Positions 54,651 through 63,765 of a DNA stretch of 64,000 nt are shown here, piece after piece (position 1 is the first letter of the stretch; each line of letters begins with the position of its first letter). The stretch covers positions 129,555 through 193,554 of the forward strand of contig NZ_JH993795.1 of NCBI RefSeq assembly GCF_000316115.1. The letters run 5' to 3'. The notes beneath the pieces are model-generated. The model was not told where the DNA came from. It worked only from the letters and a program-made list of their open reading frames with translations, and ran no database searches. The position numbers and the translations under genes were made by a program. This stretch comes from Leptolyngbya sp. PCC 7375 (GTDB lineage: Bacteria; Cyanobacteriota; Cyanobacteriia; Phormidesmidales; Phormidesmidaceae).

Positions 54651-55361
54651 CGTAAGTTCTAATTGCTATAGAAAGCCTATTTGAGATGGTTTTGGCAAAT
54701 TTCTTTTGTATATTTTATGTAGCTTGGGGCACAGCAAACGAAGCTACATCACATGTATTAAATTCAGTCCTTTTTAATTTAATAGCTTGCCTAGCATAAT
54801 TTTCTCCAGAAGATTAACCACAATGGCTACTAATCCAAAGTTTTAACTCAAAATCCGTAATTTTGCTTACGTAATTTTGCTTATGTAATATTTTCTCAGG
54901 GTATCTATTAAAACGTTCAACCTACTAGATATCTTTGTCTAGAGACATCTAAACTTTCTGATACTGATACACAGAGTAACTATATATGAGCTTAAAATAA
55001 AGGTTCATGTGATGTACTTTAAGGGTTTGTTTGGTCCCTACGCCTATCTGATGCTTAGGCAAAGATACTGACTCTTTCCATTCATTATTGCTGTTCTAGT
55101 ATGAGCACAAAGTTCTAAGTTTTGAATAGATTTGTGTTGTAGCTTGTTGTTCTCGAACCTCTTTAAAAAGGAGGCTATGGATGGTGCAGAAGTTGTGATC
55201 GCAATTCCTTCCCTAAATCCCTAAATTCATTTGAGATCGCACCTCCACTACACCCCATATAAACCCTCAACTTTCCCTAAATTCATAACCTCTTCGTATC
55301 TAACCCTTGGCAGTGCATCAATATATTTGATACAAATGAACTATCGTCATCCATAGTTCCC
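54651..55361. other. 711-bp AT-rich intergenic region
   Basis: No credible gene. Holds the promoter of the Avs-like gene (left) and of umuD'-umuC (right), tandem AATTTTGCTTACGTAATTTTGC repeats near 54858-54889, and GAGATCGC/GATCGC words near 55200-55235. I could not recognise a LexA box near 55300-55362. Confidence 0.35.
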
Positions 55362-55655
55362 ATGGGATTTCCTATCCCAGGCGATGCCATCGAGCAGCGC
55401 CTTGACCTAAACCAGTACCTAATCAAACGCTCAGCCGCCACCTTCCTAATGCGAGTGGACAGTGCCATAGCCGCCCATGACGACGTCCAGTCCGGCGATT
55501 TACTCATCGTCGACCGCTCCCTCACCGGTCAACCCGGCACCCTAGTCGTCGCTGTCCAAGACGGCGAACTGATGGTCACCCGTTTAGGCACAGACGACTC
55601 TCGCCCCATAGACCTCTGGGGTGTCGTCACATCGCTCATTCGTCAGTTCTCATGA
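55362..55655 (+). CDS. UmuD'-like translesion synthesis subunit, naturally pre-processed and lacking catalytic Lys
   Basis: 97 residues, [18 protein letters not shown]... E. coli UmuD is cleaved between Cys24 and Gly25 and UmuD' starts GFPSPADDYVEQRIDLNQ, so this gene begins at the exact cleavage point with Met in place of Cys. The active Ser appears kept (VDSAIAAH), but the Lys position in GEFTVKKL reads GELMVTRL, so Lys is Thr and self-cleavage chemistry is lost. UmuD' activates UmuC for mutagenic bypass. Frame upstream is open (...SSSIVP) but with no ATG. Its stop lies 8 bases before umuC's ATG (55666), so an operon. Confidence 0.75.
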   Translation: MGFPIPGDAIEQRLDLNQYLIKRSAATFLMRVDSAIAAHDDVQSGDLLIVDRSLTGQPGTLVVAVQDGELMVTRLGTDDSRPIDLWGVVTSLIRQFS

Positions 55656-55665
55656 GGGCAACAAA

Positions 55666-56928
55666 ATGTTAGCCCTCGTAGATTGCAACTCTTTTTTCGT
55701 TTCCTGCGAAAGAGTCTTTCGTCCAGACCTGGAAGGTAAGCCAGTAGCGGTTTTGTCCAACAATGATGGTTGTGTCGTCGCCCGCTCTGCCGAAGCCAAA
55801 AAACTGGTGCCCATGCAGGCCACGTTGTACTCCATTCGTCACCTGGTACAACAAAAACGCCTCCATGTCTTCTCGTCTAACCCGGTCCTCTACAAAGACA
55901 TGTCCCGCCGGGTAATCGAAACCCTACAACAGTTTAGCCCCGAGGTCGAACAATACTCCATTGACGAAGCCTTTCTCGGCCTGAGCGGCTTTACCCACCT
56001 GGACCTGACCGACTATGGCCACACCATTCGCCGCACTGTCAAGCAGTGGACCAATATCCCTGTATCCGTCGGTATCGCTCCCACCAAAACCCTGGCCAAG
56101 ATAGCGGCCCATGTAGCAAAGCGATCGCAAACCACAAACGGCGTCCTTAACCTGGAAACCGTAGACGATTTGGACGGATTGCTAGCAACTATCGATGTGG
56201 GAGAAGTCTGGGGCATTGGCCGTCGCAACAAAGCCAAGCTACTCCAGGCAGGCATTAAAACCGCACTCCAGCTAAAGCAGGCCCGAGATAGCTGGATCAA
56301 AAAACGATTTGGCATTTTTGGCCTGCGGACAGTGCTAGAACTGCGAGGTATCCCCTGCTTTGCCATGGAACCCGTGGCTCCTCCCAAGAAAATGCGCATC
56401 GTATCGCGGTCCTTTGGCCACCTGGTTACCGAACTCTCCGATTTGAAAGAAGCGATCGCAACCTACACCACCCGCTGTGCCGAAAAACTCCGCCAGGATA
56501 ATCTGCTAGCCGGTTGTTTTACCGTTATCATGCGCACCAGCTATTACCGAAAAGAAAACCAGTATTCAGCCGCGCGGACAGTACAGCTAGACCCACCCAC
56601 CCATGACACTGGTCGATTAATTCAGGTCGCCATGCAGCTGGCAGAAATGGCCTATGAACCCGGCTATGACTATCTCAAAGCAAAGGTGATTGCCACAGAA
56701 TTGGTGCAGGCCGATGAAGTACAAGGTAGCCTGCTAGGTGGGCCAGTCCATGATGAGAAGCGAACCCGACTAATGGCAACGCTGGATCAGATTAACAGCA
56801 AGCTATCAACCGATGCCGTGAAGTATGGCGCAATGGGCCTGGCACCCACCTGGGGGATGCGGTCTGAGTATTTCTCCCAGCGCTACACCACCCATTGGGA
56901 TGAGCTGCCCCTGGTGACCATTGTGTGA
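55666..56928 (+). CDS. umuC: Y-family DNA polymerase V catalytic subunit UmuC
   Basis: About 420 residues from ATG 55666 (frame opens at 55621). [20 protein letters not shown] (first catalytic Asp), [31 protein letters not shown] (S-x-DE), then the (HhH)2 thumb and a C-terminal little-finger/UmuC DUF4113 tail ([19 protein letters not shown]). Error-prone translesion polymerase; works with UmuD'. Complete. Confidence 0.93.
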   Translation: MLALVDCNSFFVSCERVFRPDLEGKPVAVLSNNDGCVVARSAEAKKLVPMQATLYSIRHLVQQKRLHVFSSNPVLYKDMSRRVIETLQQFSPEVEQYSIDEAFLGLSGFTHLDLTDYGHTIRRTVKQWTNIPVSVGIAPTKTLAKIAAHVAKRSQTTNGVLNLETVDDLDGLLATIDVGEVWGIGRRNKAKLLQAGIKTALQLKQARDSWIKKRFGIFGLRTVLELRGIPCFAMEPVAPPKKMRIVSRSFGHLVTELSDLKEAIATYTTRCAEKLRQDNLLAGCFTVIMRTSYYRKENQYSAARTVQLDPPTHDTGRLIQVAMQLAEMAYEPGYDYLKAKVIATELVQADEVQGSLLGGPVHDEKRTRLMATLDQINSKLSTDAVKYGAMGLAPTWGMRSEYFSQRYTTHWDELPLVTIV

Positions 56929-56943
56929 TTTTTCTATTCTCAC

Positions 56944-56973
56944 AAAAAAAGCCTCTACTTTGTCGGCAGAGGC
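56944..56973 (-). terminator. Terminator for the coiled-coil gene (minus strand)
   Basis: On the minus strand GCCTCT...AGAGGC is followed by a seven-T run, 125 bp past the stop at 57098. Confidence 0.65.
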
Positions 56974-57009
56974 GTAGAGTGTGTGTGTAGGAGAGTCTGA
57001 TGAGAAAAA

Positions 57010-57065
57010 GGGTGCCCTGAAAGTAATGAAGCTTCACAGATTAACGGAGTCTGCACCGGGCACCC
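57010..57065. repeat. Inverted repeat GGGTGCCC / GGGCACCC
   Basis: Perfect 8-bp arms (57010-57017 and 57058-57065) 40 bp apart, next to a second palindrome AAGCTT. Between the coiled-coil gene and its terminator; could be a 3' RNA structure. Confidence 0.35.
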
Positions 57066-57097
57066 AAGCTTGGGTACCGCAACAGCTCAGCAATCTG

Positions 57098-57613
57098 TTA
57101 GCGGACGACGGACTTAGTGCGAGCATCCAGAGCATTTAGCCGAGCTTCCTGGATGTTGTCGATAGCTTTTGTCCGAGCATCCAATGCTTCCAAACGAGCA
57201 GCTTGAATATCCTCAACCGCTTTGGTTTGGTTGTTGAGGTGCTCAAGACGTAGCTTATGCACGCTGTTCTTAGTGCGAGCATCCAGAGCGTTTAAGCGCT
57301 CAGCTTGAATATTTTCAACAGCTTTAGTACGAGCATCCAGCGCATCTAGCCGAGCTGCTTGAATGTTATCGATAGCCTTGGTACGGGCATCAAGAGCATC
57401 CAAACGAGCCGCTTGGATATCTTCGATGGCCTTAGTCTGGTTGTTGAGATGCTCCAGGCGTAGTTTATGAACGGAATTCTTAGTGCGACGGTCGAGGGCT
57501 TCTAGTCGAGCTTCTTGGATATTGAAGTTAGCGGGCTCAACAGCGGAGGCAACGGGTGCGATCGCAGCAGAGGCAACAAGAATAGTTAAGGCGGAAAGAA
57601 GTGTGCGTTTCAT
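57098..57613 (-). CDS. Exported repeat coiled-coil protein
   Basis: 171 residues. Signal peptide MKRTLLSALTILVASAAIAP...ASA. The rest is about nine tandem units of 15-17 residues near the form IQ(A/E)ARL(D/E)ALDARTKA(I/V)(D/E)N, some changed to VHKLRLEHLNNQTK, ending SVVR. The whole mature protein should be one long helix/coiled coil. Nucleotide repeats follow, so unit number could change by slippage. Function unknown. Confidence 0.75.
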   Translation of the reverse strand: MKRTLLSALTILVASAAIAPVASAVEPANFNIQEARLEALDRRTKNSVHKLRLEHLNNQTKAIEDIQAARLDALDARTKAIDNIQAARLDALDARTKAVENIQAERLNALDARTKNSVHKLRLEHLNNQTKAVEDIQAARLEALDARTKAIDNIQEARLNALDARTKSVVR

Positions 57614-57786
57614 AGTTAAAGCTCCTTTGTGAATCAGTGAAGTGTTTGAATTGCTTCATTGATTACAAGAATGCAGGGACTAGCTGAACGCTATCTGACC
57701 AATAACTGAAGGTTGCTTAAGGCGTTTCTGAGATTGACTGAGTAACTGTGGTGATGGGCGTCACAGGTCTATCAAAAGCCAATAAA

Positions 57787-57816
57787 ACAGCCCCTAACAA
57801 GACTATCAGAGGCTGT
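57787..57816 (-). terminator. Possible terminator after DUF4278 gene
   Basis: Minus strand: ACAGCC, loop, GGCTGT, then TTTTATT; 33 bp past the stop at 57849. Confidence 0.5.
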
Positions 57817-57848
57817 GGGATAACACGATTTAACGTTGAAAATTGGAC

Positions 57849-58028
57849 TTAAGCGCTGTAGCGAACGCCGCGATAGGTAAGGCTGCGAGCAGCAGGCTGA
57901 GCAGGCATGGCCTTGGGGGCTCTCATTTTGAAGGTGCGACCCATGAAGGACAGCTCAGTATCGGTTTCGATGGTTTCGATAGTTTGAGCAGAGGGAGTGT
58001 AGGATGCACCAAGATGAGTGAGTTTCAT
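57849..58028 (-). CDS. DUF4278-family small protein
   Basis: 59 residues from ATG 58028 (MKLTHLGASYTPSA...). The FMGRTFKMRAP mid part and end SLTYRGVRYSA fit DUF4278, a short domain widespread in cyanobacteria, with a repeated YRG-x-x-Y turn. The function is not known. Confidence 0.8.
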   Translation of the reverse strand: MKLTHLGASYTPSAQTIETIETDTELSFMGRTFKMRAPKAMPAQPAARSLTYRGVRYSA

Positions 58029-58606
58029 AGATAAAGTCCTGATAGGTGTGTGAGTGTGTCGGTGGGCGTTGGAACTCCGGGGGGTAGAACGTTGTTTTGT
58101 GTGTTCTGAGTAGGGAAACAGAGATCCCCTCATCAATTCCGATGGACTTTTTGTGATCGTTGTTACGGGTGGATGTGCGATCGCTCACTTGCGAGTCATC
58201 CCTTTTCTGCTCACCCGATACTACAGCCCTGCTTCAAACTAAGAAGCCCTGCGTGAACACTAAGGTTCACAGAGGGCTTCGGGTTAGATACAGAGAGTTA
58301 AGTAATACAGGATTCTGTCTACTTAGATATAGAGATCTTAAGTCCAGTATGTGTAGGGTTATGCAATTATGCAATAGTGTGTTCGGTCTATGACTCTACT
58401 ATAGACTGAGGTGAGGTAGATAGAGCTCTTTGGAGCATGAGCCTACTGTCTGCTTACATACCCATCAATTTTTCTTAGATTGTGTTAGTGATCACAATTG
58501 AGTGAGGTGCTTTGTTAAAGACTGTACTCTTGTTGAAGAATGGAGCTATCGTCAACTTTCATCATCAGAGCAGTAAAGGATTTAAAGTAGCATTAAGGAA
58601 TAGCTT
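58029..58606. other. Intergenic region with long hairpin
   Basis: 578 bp without a credible gene. It contains the hairpin at 58243-58280, a GCGATCGC at 58178 and several palindromic CGATC words. It carries promoters for DUF4278 (minus) and the PNP-KAP gene (plus). Confidence 0.4.
58243..58280. promoter_or_regulatory. 14-bp two-part hairpin
   Basis: GAAGCCCT-gc-GTGAAC, loop ACTAAG, GTTCAC-ag-AGGGCTTC: 8 plus 6 perfect pairs with a symmetric 2x2 internal loop. No T-run on either side, so a leader structure or small RNA is more likely than an intrinsic terminator. Confidence 0.5.
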
Positions 58607-61600
58607 ATGCCTCGTGCGGTAATATTAACTGCCCTTTCAGTGGAGTATCTAGCTGTTAGGAATTATTTGATAGACCTCCGTAGAGAAATTCATGACTCTG
58701 GGACAATTTATGAATTAGGGAGATTTATTACTGATAAGCAGGCTTGGGATGTTGTCATTGTCGAGGTCGGTACAGGTAATACTCGAGGTGCAATAGAAGC
58801 AGAACGAGCGATTGTTCGTTACAATCCTTTGATACTCTTGTTTGTAGGAGTTGCTGGCGGCATTAGAGACGTTGAGATCGGTGATGTGGTAGCCGCAACG
58901 AAAGTTTATAACTATGAGGCAGCCAAAGCAGCAGAAAAACTTACTACAAGACCGGCAGTAGCACAAAGTGCCTTCAATCTAGTGCGAATAGCCAGATCGG
59001 AATCGGGAAAGTCTGACTGGCTCCAGAGATTATCGTCAGCCTCTTCCTCCAATCCTAGTGTTTTCGTTGCTCCTATTGCATCTGGAGATAAAGTTATTAC
59101 TTCAACCACATCTGAAACCTTCAGATTTCTACGTTCGAATTATGCTGATGCGGTTGCTGTTGATATGGAAGGATTTGGCTTTCTAAGCGCGGTCTTTGCG
59201 TATCCCAATATTGAAGCGCTAGTTATTCGAGGTATATCAGACTTAATAGACAACAAAAAATATGCTGATCCAGAACATCGAGAATCTGTGCAGAAAAGGG
59301 CAGCTGAGCATGCTAGCGCTTTCGCTTTTGAGGTTTTAGCCAATATACAGCCGGAAGATTTAAAGACTCAGGTTAAAGATTTTTTGGCTCAAAGTCCACG
59401 GAATGATCTAGCTTACGGAAAAGACTTACTTAGTATTGGCATTGAAGTAGATGCATTGGCAGAAGTTTTATTGCTACGTAACCTGGAGCCACCAATTGCT
59501 GTTGGAATTCTTGGTGGATGGGGTAGTGGGAAATCTTTCGTTATGCATTTAATGCAGAAAAAAATGACTGAAATCCGCAGTCAGAAACTAAGAGAAGAGC
59601 AATCTTGGGGAGATGATATAAAACAATTGTCTCCTTATGTAGGTCATGTCTATCAGATTCATTTTGATGCTTGGACGTACGCCCGCTCTAATCTCTGGGC
59701 GAGTTTAATGGAAACTGTCTTTTTTGAGTTAAACCGGCAGTTAACTTTAGAAAAGCAATTGCAAAAAGCAGGAGCATCACCACTAAATGGTGGCAAGGTT
59801 TGGCAGGCTCTTAATGATATGAGAGAAGAGGAGCGACAAACTCTACTTGAGCATGAGCTTGATGAAGAAGTACTTAATAAATGGGAGAAAATTGTAGATC
59901 AACAGCAAGTTATAGATCTACTACTTACGAGTTTGAAAAAATCGAATGAAAAAAGGATTGAGATTCTGAAAAGAAAAGAAAAGAAGTTAAAGCATAAAAG
60001 AGAGAAGCTTCAACAAGAAGCAAGTAAGATACAACAGGAAGTGAACGAAGAATTGCCACAAGAACAAATGTTGGCTACTGTTCTTAGCCCTACTGGCTCT
60101 ATTTTACACAAGGCAATGGGTGAAACTCTGAAGGAACTTCAAAAAGAAGTATCTGCTTCAATTCCATTAGATCGACAACTAAACAAACAAGATTTTCAAC
60201 AGATTCAGGCTATTTTTGAATACTTCCGTTCCAACAAGCTATTGACTTGGAGTGGTTTTCGAAGATGGACTGTTGATAACTGGAGGTTGTTTTTGGGGTT
60301 TATCATATTTTCCATGCTGACAGCTATTGGTATTCCTCTCTTTACAATACATGTCACACAAATTATTCCAAAAATAGTTGCATCTCTAGTTCCTCTTGTT
60401 CCTGCAATAATTACAGGGACAACTCTAATTAAAAAATTTCTAGGATGGTCTTCATCTGTTGAGAAATCATTTACAGCTTATCAGCAATCGGTTGAGGAAC
60501 AGCAACAAAGGATAGTAACTCATCAAGAGGAAATTGTTCAATTGCGTGAAGCTAGGTTAGAGGAAAAATTAAACCAGTCTGGAAAAGTACAAGCTATTAA
60601 GTTGAGTGTGAAGCAATTAGAAGCACAAGTTGAAGAGCAACGGAAAAGCCTGGATATTATCAAACACGTATCATTACCGGACTTTGTGACTGCTCAACTA
60701 GAGGCAGGAGAGTATGATAAACGCCTTGGGCTATTACAGCTGGTTAAGAAGGATTTGGCTGAATTAACTGAAAAGTTAACATTACCTAAGAATCAGGGCA
60801 AGCAGTATTTTGAGAAATTTGAGGAGTTGAAGAAGCTTTTTCCAAGAGGAGCTGCACGTGTTGTCCTCTATATTGATGACCTAGATCGATGCCCACCAGA
60901 TCGAGTTGTAGAAGTTTTAGAAGCTGTTCAACTTCTCCTAAAAACCCCACTTTTTGTTGTAGTCCTAGCTATTGACGAGCGTTATATTGCCAGATCTTTA
61001 GAGAAAGTATATGGTGGGGTTCTATGCCGCCAAGGTAATCCTTCAGGACTGGATTATATTGAAAAGATTATTCAAATTCCTTATCGTGTTAGGCCTGTTA
61101 TTCCTTCCACGGTGGAAATGTATTTGAGAGATCAAATGGATTTAGAATATGAAGTAGATAATGAATCTCTTAAAAGAAATTTTGGAGAGGTGCTTGAGTT
61201 AGAGAGTACCCAGACGAATTATCAAAAGACAGAGGCCACTAGTAGTGATGCAAACTTTTCAAGTGACGATGTAGAAGATTTAACCTTAGAGGTAATTAAG
61301 TTTACTCAGTATGAGTTTGATGCTATTGCTAGATGTTGTAAGCAGGTTGTTCTCTCTCCTAGAACAATTAAACGTCTTATAAATGTTTACAAATTATTCA
61401 AAATCATTTGGTTTCGCTTGAAGAAAACGCAACATGAGCTAGAAGATAAACTTCTTAGAGAGGCCATCATTACACTTCTTGTAATATCAGCACGTTATCC
61501 TGATATAAGTAGAATTCTTTTTGAAGAAATTGAGTTGAAATTTGAAGAATTAGGAGAGTCAGAATTAAAGGCGAAATCACTGGTTGAATTTTTCTCTGAG

Positions 61601-61795
61601 CATTACCTGGATGATAATGCTCAGTTGAAGCGGGATTGGCAAAGACTTATTCATGATGTTAAAAAAACGAAATTAATCCCAGATATATCACTTGCCGAAT
61701 TGGGTCAAGATACCTTTAATACGGTTCGCTCATTTAGTTTTGTAGGAGATGTTGGGTACGACCCAGATGATTTCCTACAAAATGATAAGAACTAA
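58607..61795 (+). CDS. Nucleosidase (PNP/MTAN-like) fused to KAP P-loop NTPase
   Basis: 1062 residues. Residues 1-245 are a purine-nucleoside-phosphorylase/MTA-SAH-nucleosidase fold: FVGVAGGIRDVEIGDVVAAT, AVDMEGFGFL (substrate Glu) and IRGISDLIDN (Asp 212). From about 265 a KAP-family NTPase follows: Walker A VGILGGWGSGKSFVMHLM (about 303-311), IHFDAWTYARSNLWASL, coiled coil (430-540), a pair of membrane helices (WRLFLGFIIFSMLTAIGIPL, VASLVPLVPAIITGT), then Walker B VVLYIDDLDRCPPDRVVEVL. KAP NTPases include phage-exclusion PifA; nucleosidase domains are known effectors that destroy NAD/ATP/nucleosides in defence. A membrane-anchored sensor-nucleosidase is inferred. Starts ATG 58607, no partner genes. 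Confidence 0.82.
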   Translation: MPRAVILTALSVEYLAVRNYLIDLRREIHDSGTIYELGRFITDKQAWDVVIVEVGTGNTRGAIEAERAIVRYNPLILLFVGVAGGIRDVEIGDVVAATKVYNYEAAKAAEKLTTRPAVAQSAFNLVRIARSESGKSDWLQRLSSASSSNPSVFVAPIASGDKVITSTTSETFRFLRSNYADAVAVDMEGFGFLSAVFAYPNIEALVIRGISDLIDNKKYADPEHRESVQKRAAEHASAFAFEVLANIQPEDLKTQVKDFLAQSPRNDLAYGKDLLSIGIEVDALAEVLLLRNLEPPIAVGILGGWGSGKSFVMHLMQKKMTEIRSQKLREEQSWGDDIKQLSPYVGHVYQIHFDAWTYARSNLWASLMETVFFELNRQLTLEKQLQKAGASPLNGGKVWQALNDMREEERQTLLEHELDEEVLNKWEKIVDQQQVIDLLLTSLKKSNEKRIEILKRKEKKLKHKREKLQQEASKIQQEVNEELPQEQMLATVLSPTGSILHKAMGETLKELQKEVSASIPLDRQLNKQDFQQIQAIFEYFRSNKLLTWSGFRRWTVDNWRLFLGFIIFSMLTAIGIPLFTIHVTQIIPKIVASLVPLVPAIITGTTLIKKFLGWSSSVEKSFTAYQQSVEEQQQRIVTHQEEIVQLREARLEEKLNQSGKVQAIKLSVKQLEAQVEEQRKSLDIIKHVSLPDFVTAQLEAGEYDKRLGLLQLVKKDLAELTEKLTLPKNQGKQYFEKFEELKKLFPRGAARVVLYIDDLDRCPPDRVVEVLEAVQLLLKTPLFVVVLAIDERYIARSLEKVYGGVLCRQGNPSGLDYIEKIIQIPYRVRPVIPSTVEMYLRDQMDLEYEVDNESLKRNFGEVLELESTQTNYQKTEATSSDANFSSDDVEDLTLEVIKFTQYEFDAIARCCKQVVLSPRTIKRLINVYKLFKIIWFRLKKTQHELEDKLLREAIITLLVISARYPDISRILFEEIELKFEELGESELKAKSLVEFFSEHYLDDNAQLKRDWQRLIHDVKKTKLIPDISLAELGQDTFNTVRSFSFVGDVGYDPDDFLQNDKN

Positions 61796-61872
61796 TTGGC
61801 TTGAAATATTTCCTGCTTTAAGAAAAATATTCATTCTAAAGTAATACTAGCGCTTGCAAAAAATCCATACCT

Positions 61873-63765
61873 TTATCCTGTGTCAGGACGCGATCGCAAA
61901 TAAGATAACCACTGTTGTCTTTGTTTAGCCGTGAGATGGGCTAGCGAGGATATGGAAAATTGAGATCGCAACTCCTCCTGTATCCTCCCTGGTCCCCAAT
62001 CCAACCGCTGCAGCTGCTCTACTGTCTCCACAATCGTCTCCAACGCCTGCTGCTGTAGCTCTGACAGCTCCGTATCTAATAACTCAGCACATAGCTCAGA
62101 CGGCTGTTGCCGTAGCCATGCCAGAGCCTCTGTCATCAAAATCGGATCATCCAACGTCAGCCAATAAGCCATCCGCTGTAGGTGAGCTGCCCTCGACTCC
62201 TGAGCCAGCATCTCCTCAGCTTTTACAACCTCCTGAGCGGCCTGCAAATCTACAGCGACCTGAGCCTTCGACAACATCTCTCGGATACGCTGAATCTCTT
62301 CTCGATGGGAATTACCACCCTCTGGCTGATGTTCAACAGATTTCAGATCGCTAGAACCATTGATTTCATTATTATTACCATCTATCCCTTGTAATAAGCT
62401 TGTGGAGCTGTGACAGTTTGGCCATGCTAACGCGCCAAACTGTCCAGATTCATTATTACATTGGGGGGTCTGGGGGGATTTCTTCTGTGATTTCCAGAGT
62501 GGATGCCATAGTTCTTTGTATCGATATAGCGACCCACCCCCGATGCCAAATTTTCGGAGGGCATTGAATCTAGCAGTTGCCTGTTCTGGAAGTTCATTTT
62601 TATCTGAGAGTTCTTTTAGTGCAGCTTGGATTTTGTCCTTGGTTTTTTGACTCTGCTGTTGATTCCAGCTGGGTTCAGTATTTTCAGACTCTGCTCTCTC
62701 TTTTTTAGACTTATATTTTCTAAACTGCTCCCCGTAGTGGAAGTAGTGGCTTTTCTCGATACAGCTGACCCACTCAGAAACGCGGTCTTCGATTTCATGC
62801 TGATGACGACACCACAACTCGTAGCCCGGTAATGCTTGAGCTACAGTTAGAACTTCTTTGATTAAACTGTCACCGGTTAATGGTTCACCACCGTACATCA
62901 CATGGTGAAACACATAGGTTCGCATGGTGATTCGACCCAGTAATCGATTTGTTTGCCCATGATCTGTCCAGCCTTGCTCGATTTCAGCATTGAGGTCATT
63001 TAAGAACTTGTCAGCCTTATTCGAGAGACGATAGCTACGCCGTTTTTTCTGCTTGATGATTTGCTGTAGTGTCTCATTGCTTAGATTGTTTCGACTCTGG
63101 CATTGTCTCCACTGTTCGACAAAGGTAGTCTGGTCGGTCCAGATCGGTTCTAGATCATCATTAAGTAAATACGACCCACGCTGTAGCGGTAGCCGGTGGG
63201 CATTAAATAAGTTCGGCGTACTTTCAATTGTGTAGAGTCGAGCATTTGGAAAGACTTCAAGCTGACCAGGCGTGACCTTAAATCCCTGACTTTCCAGAAG
63301 CAAGGTGACGCCACTGCCTACTTCCCAAGCCGTCAGCGATTCTGAAAATGGAAAATAGAGGTGCAGGCCCTGACTATCGGATGAGGTGCAGGTGATGGCC
63401 GAAACCAGGCCTAATGGTTCCAATGCCTCGGTCAATTTTTGAAAGGCAATGGGATCTCGCCTGGGATGGTATGCGCTACCAATATCAATATCGAGCATGG
63501 CGTACTGGGTTTCCTTCCCAAACCGCACACCATATAAATAAGTGCCCTGTTCAATCAGTCGGTCTGATAATGGATGCCGACTTTCCGTTTGCCACTGGGG
63601 ACGCTTTCCCGGTGATGGATGACGGGCATAAATGTAATCGTGACGATGGGGAAATAGTGCAAGAAACTGATTGCTTCGTTCTTGCACATATTCAAATGGA
63701 TTTGGCAGAGCCAATGTCACGCTTCGGTCCACAGTTCCGTTAACAACATCGGGATGTTGCTGCAC
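61873..63765 (-). CDS. Primase-like (AEP-type) plasmid protein, copy 2
   Basis: 630 residues from GTG 63765; LDIDIGS (91-97), SSDSQGLHLYFPF (128-140) and GQLEVFPN as in copy 1 at 5482-7332. The two are very close over their whole length, with differences concentrated near the C-terminus and in the Thr/Gln-rich linker (about 420-460). Homology stretches past the stop (GATCGCAAATAA.ATAACC). The N-terminus here is distinct from copy 1. Duplicated or acquired together with a second replicon fragment. Confidence 0.72.
   Translation of the reverse strand: MQQHPDVVNGTVDRSVTLALPNPFEYVQERSNQFLALFPHRHDYIYARHPSPGKRPQWQTESRHPLSDRLIEQGTYLYGVRFGKETQYAMLDIDIGSAYHPRRDPIAFQKLTEALEPLGLVSAITCTSSDSQGLHLYFPFSESLTAWEVGSGVTLLLESQGFKVTPGQLEVFPNARLYTIESTPNLFNAHRLPLQRGSYLLNDDLEPIWTDQTTFVEQWRQCQSRNNLSNETLQQIIKQKKRRSYRLSNKADKFLNDLNAEIEQGWTDHGQTNRLLGRITMRTYVFHHVMYGGEPLTGDSLIKEVLTVAQALPGYELWCRHQHEIEDRVSEWVSCIEKSHYFHYGEQFRKYKSKKERAESENTEPSWNQQQSQKTKDKIQAALKELSDKNELPEQATARFNALRKFGIGGGSLYRYKELWHPLWKSQKKSPQTPQCNNESGQFGALAWPNCHSSTSLLQGIDGNNNEINGSSDLKSVEHQPEGGNSHREEIQRIREMLSKAQVAVDLQAAQEVVKAEEMLAQESRAAHLQRMAYWLTLDDPILMTEALAWLRQQPSELCAELLDTELSELQQQALETIVETVEQLQRLDWGPGRIQEELRSQFSISSLAHLTAKQRQQWLSYLRSRPDTG

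Noticed and set aside
55200..55361. LexA (SOS) box ahead of umuD'
   Set aside because: I could not find a convincing palindromic site of the cyanobacterial type by eye.
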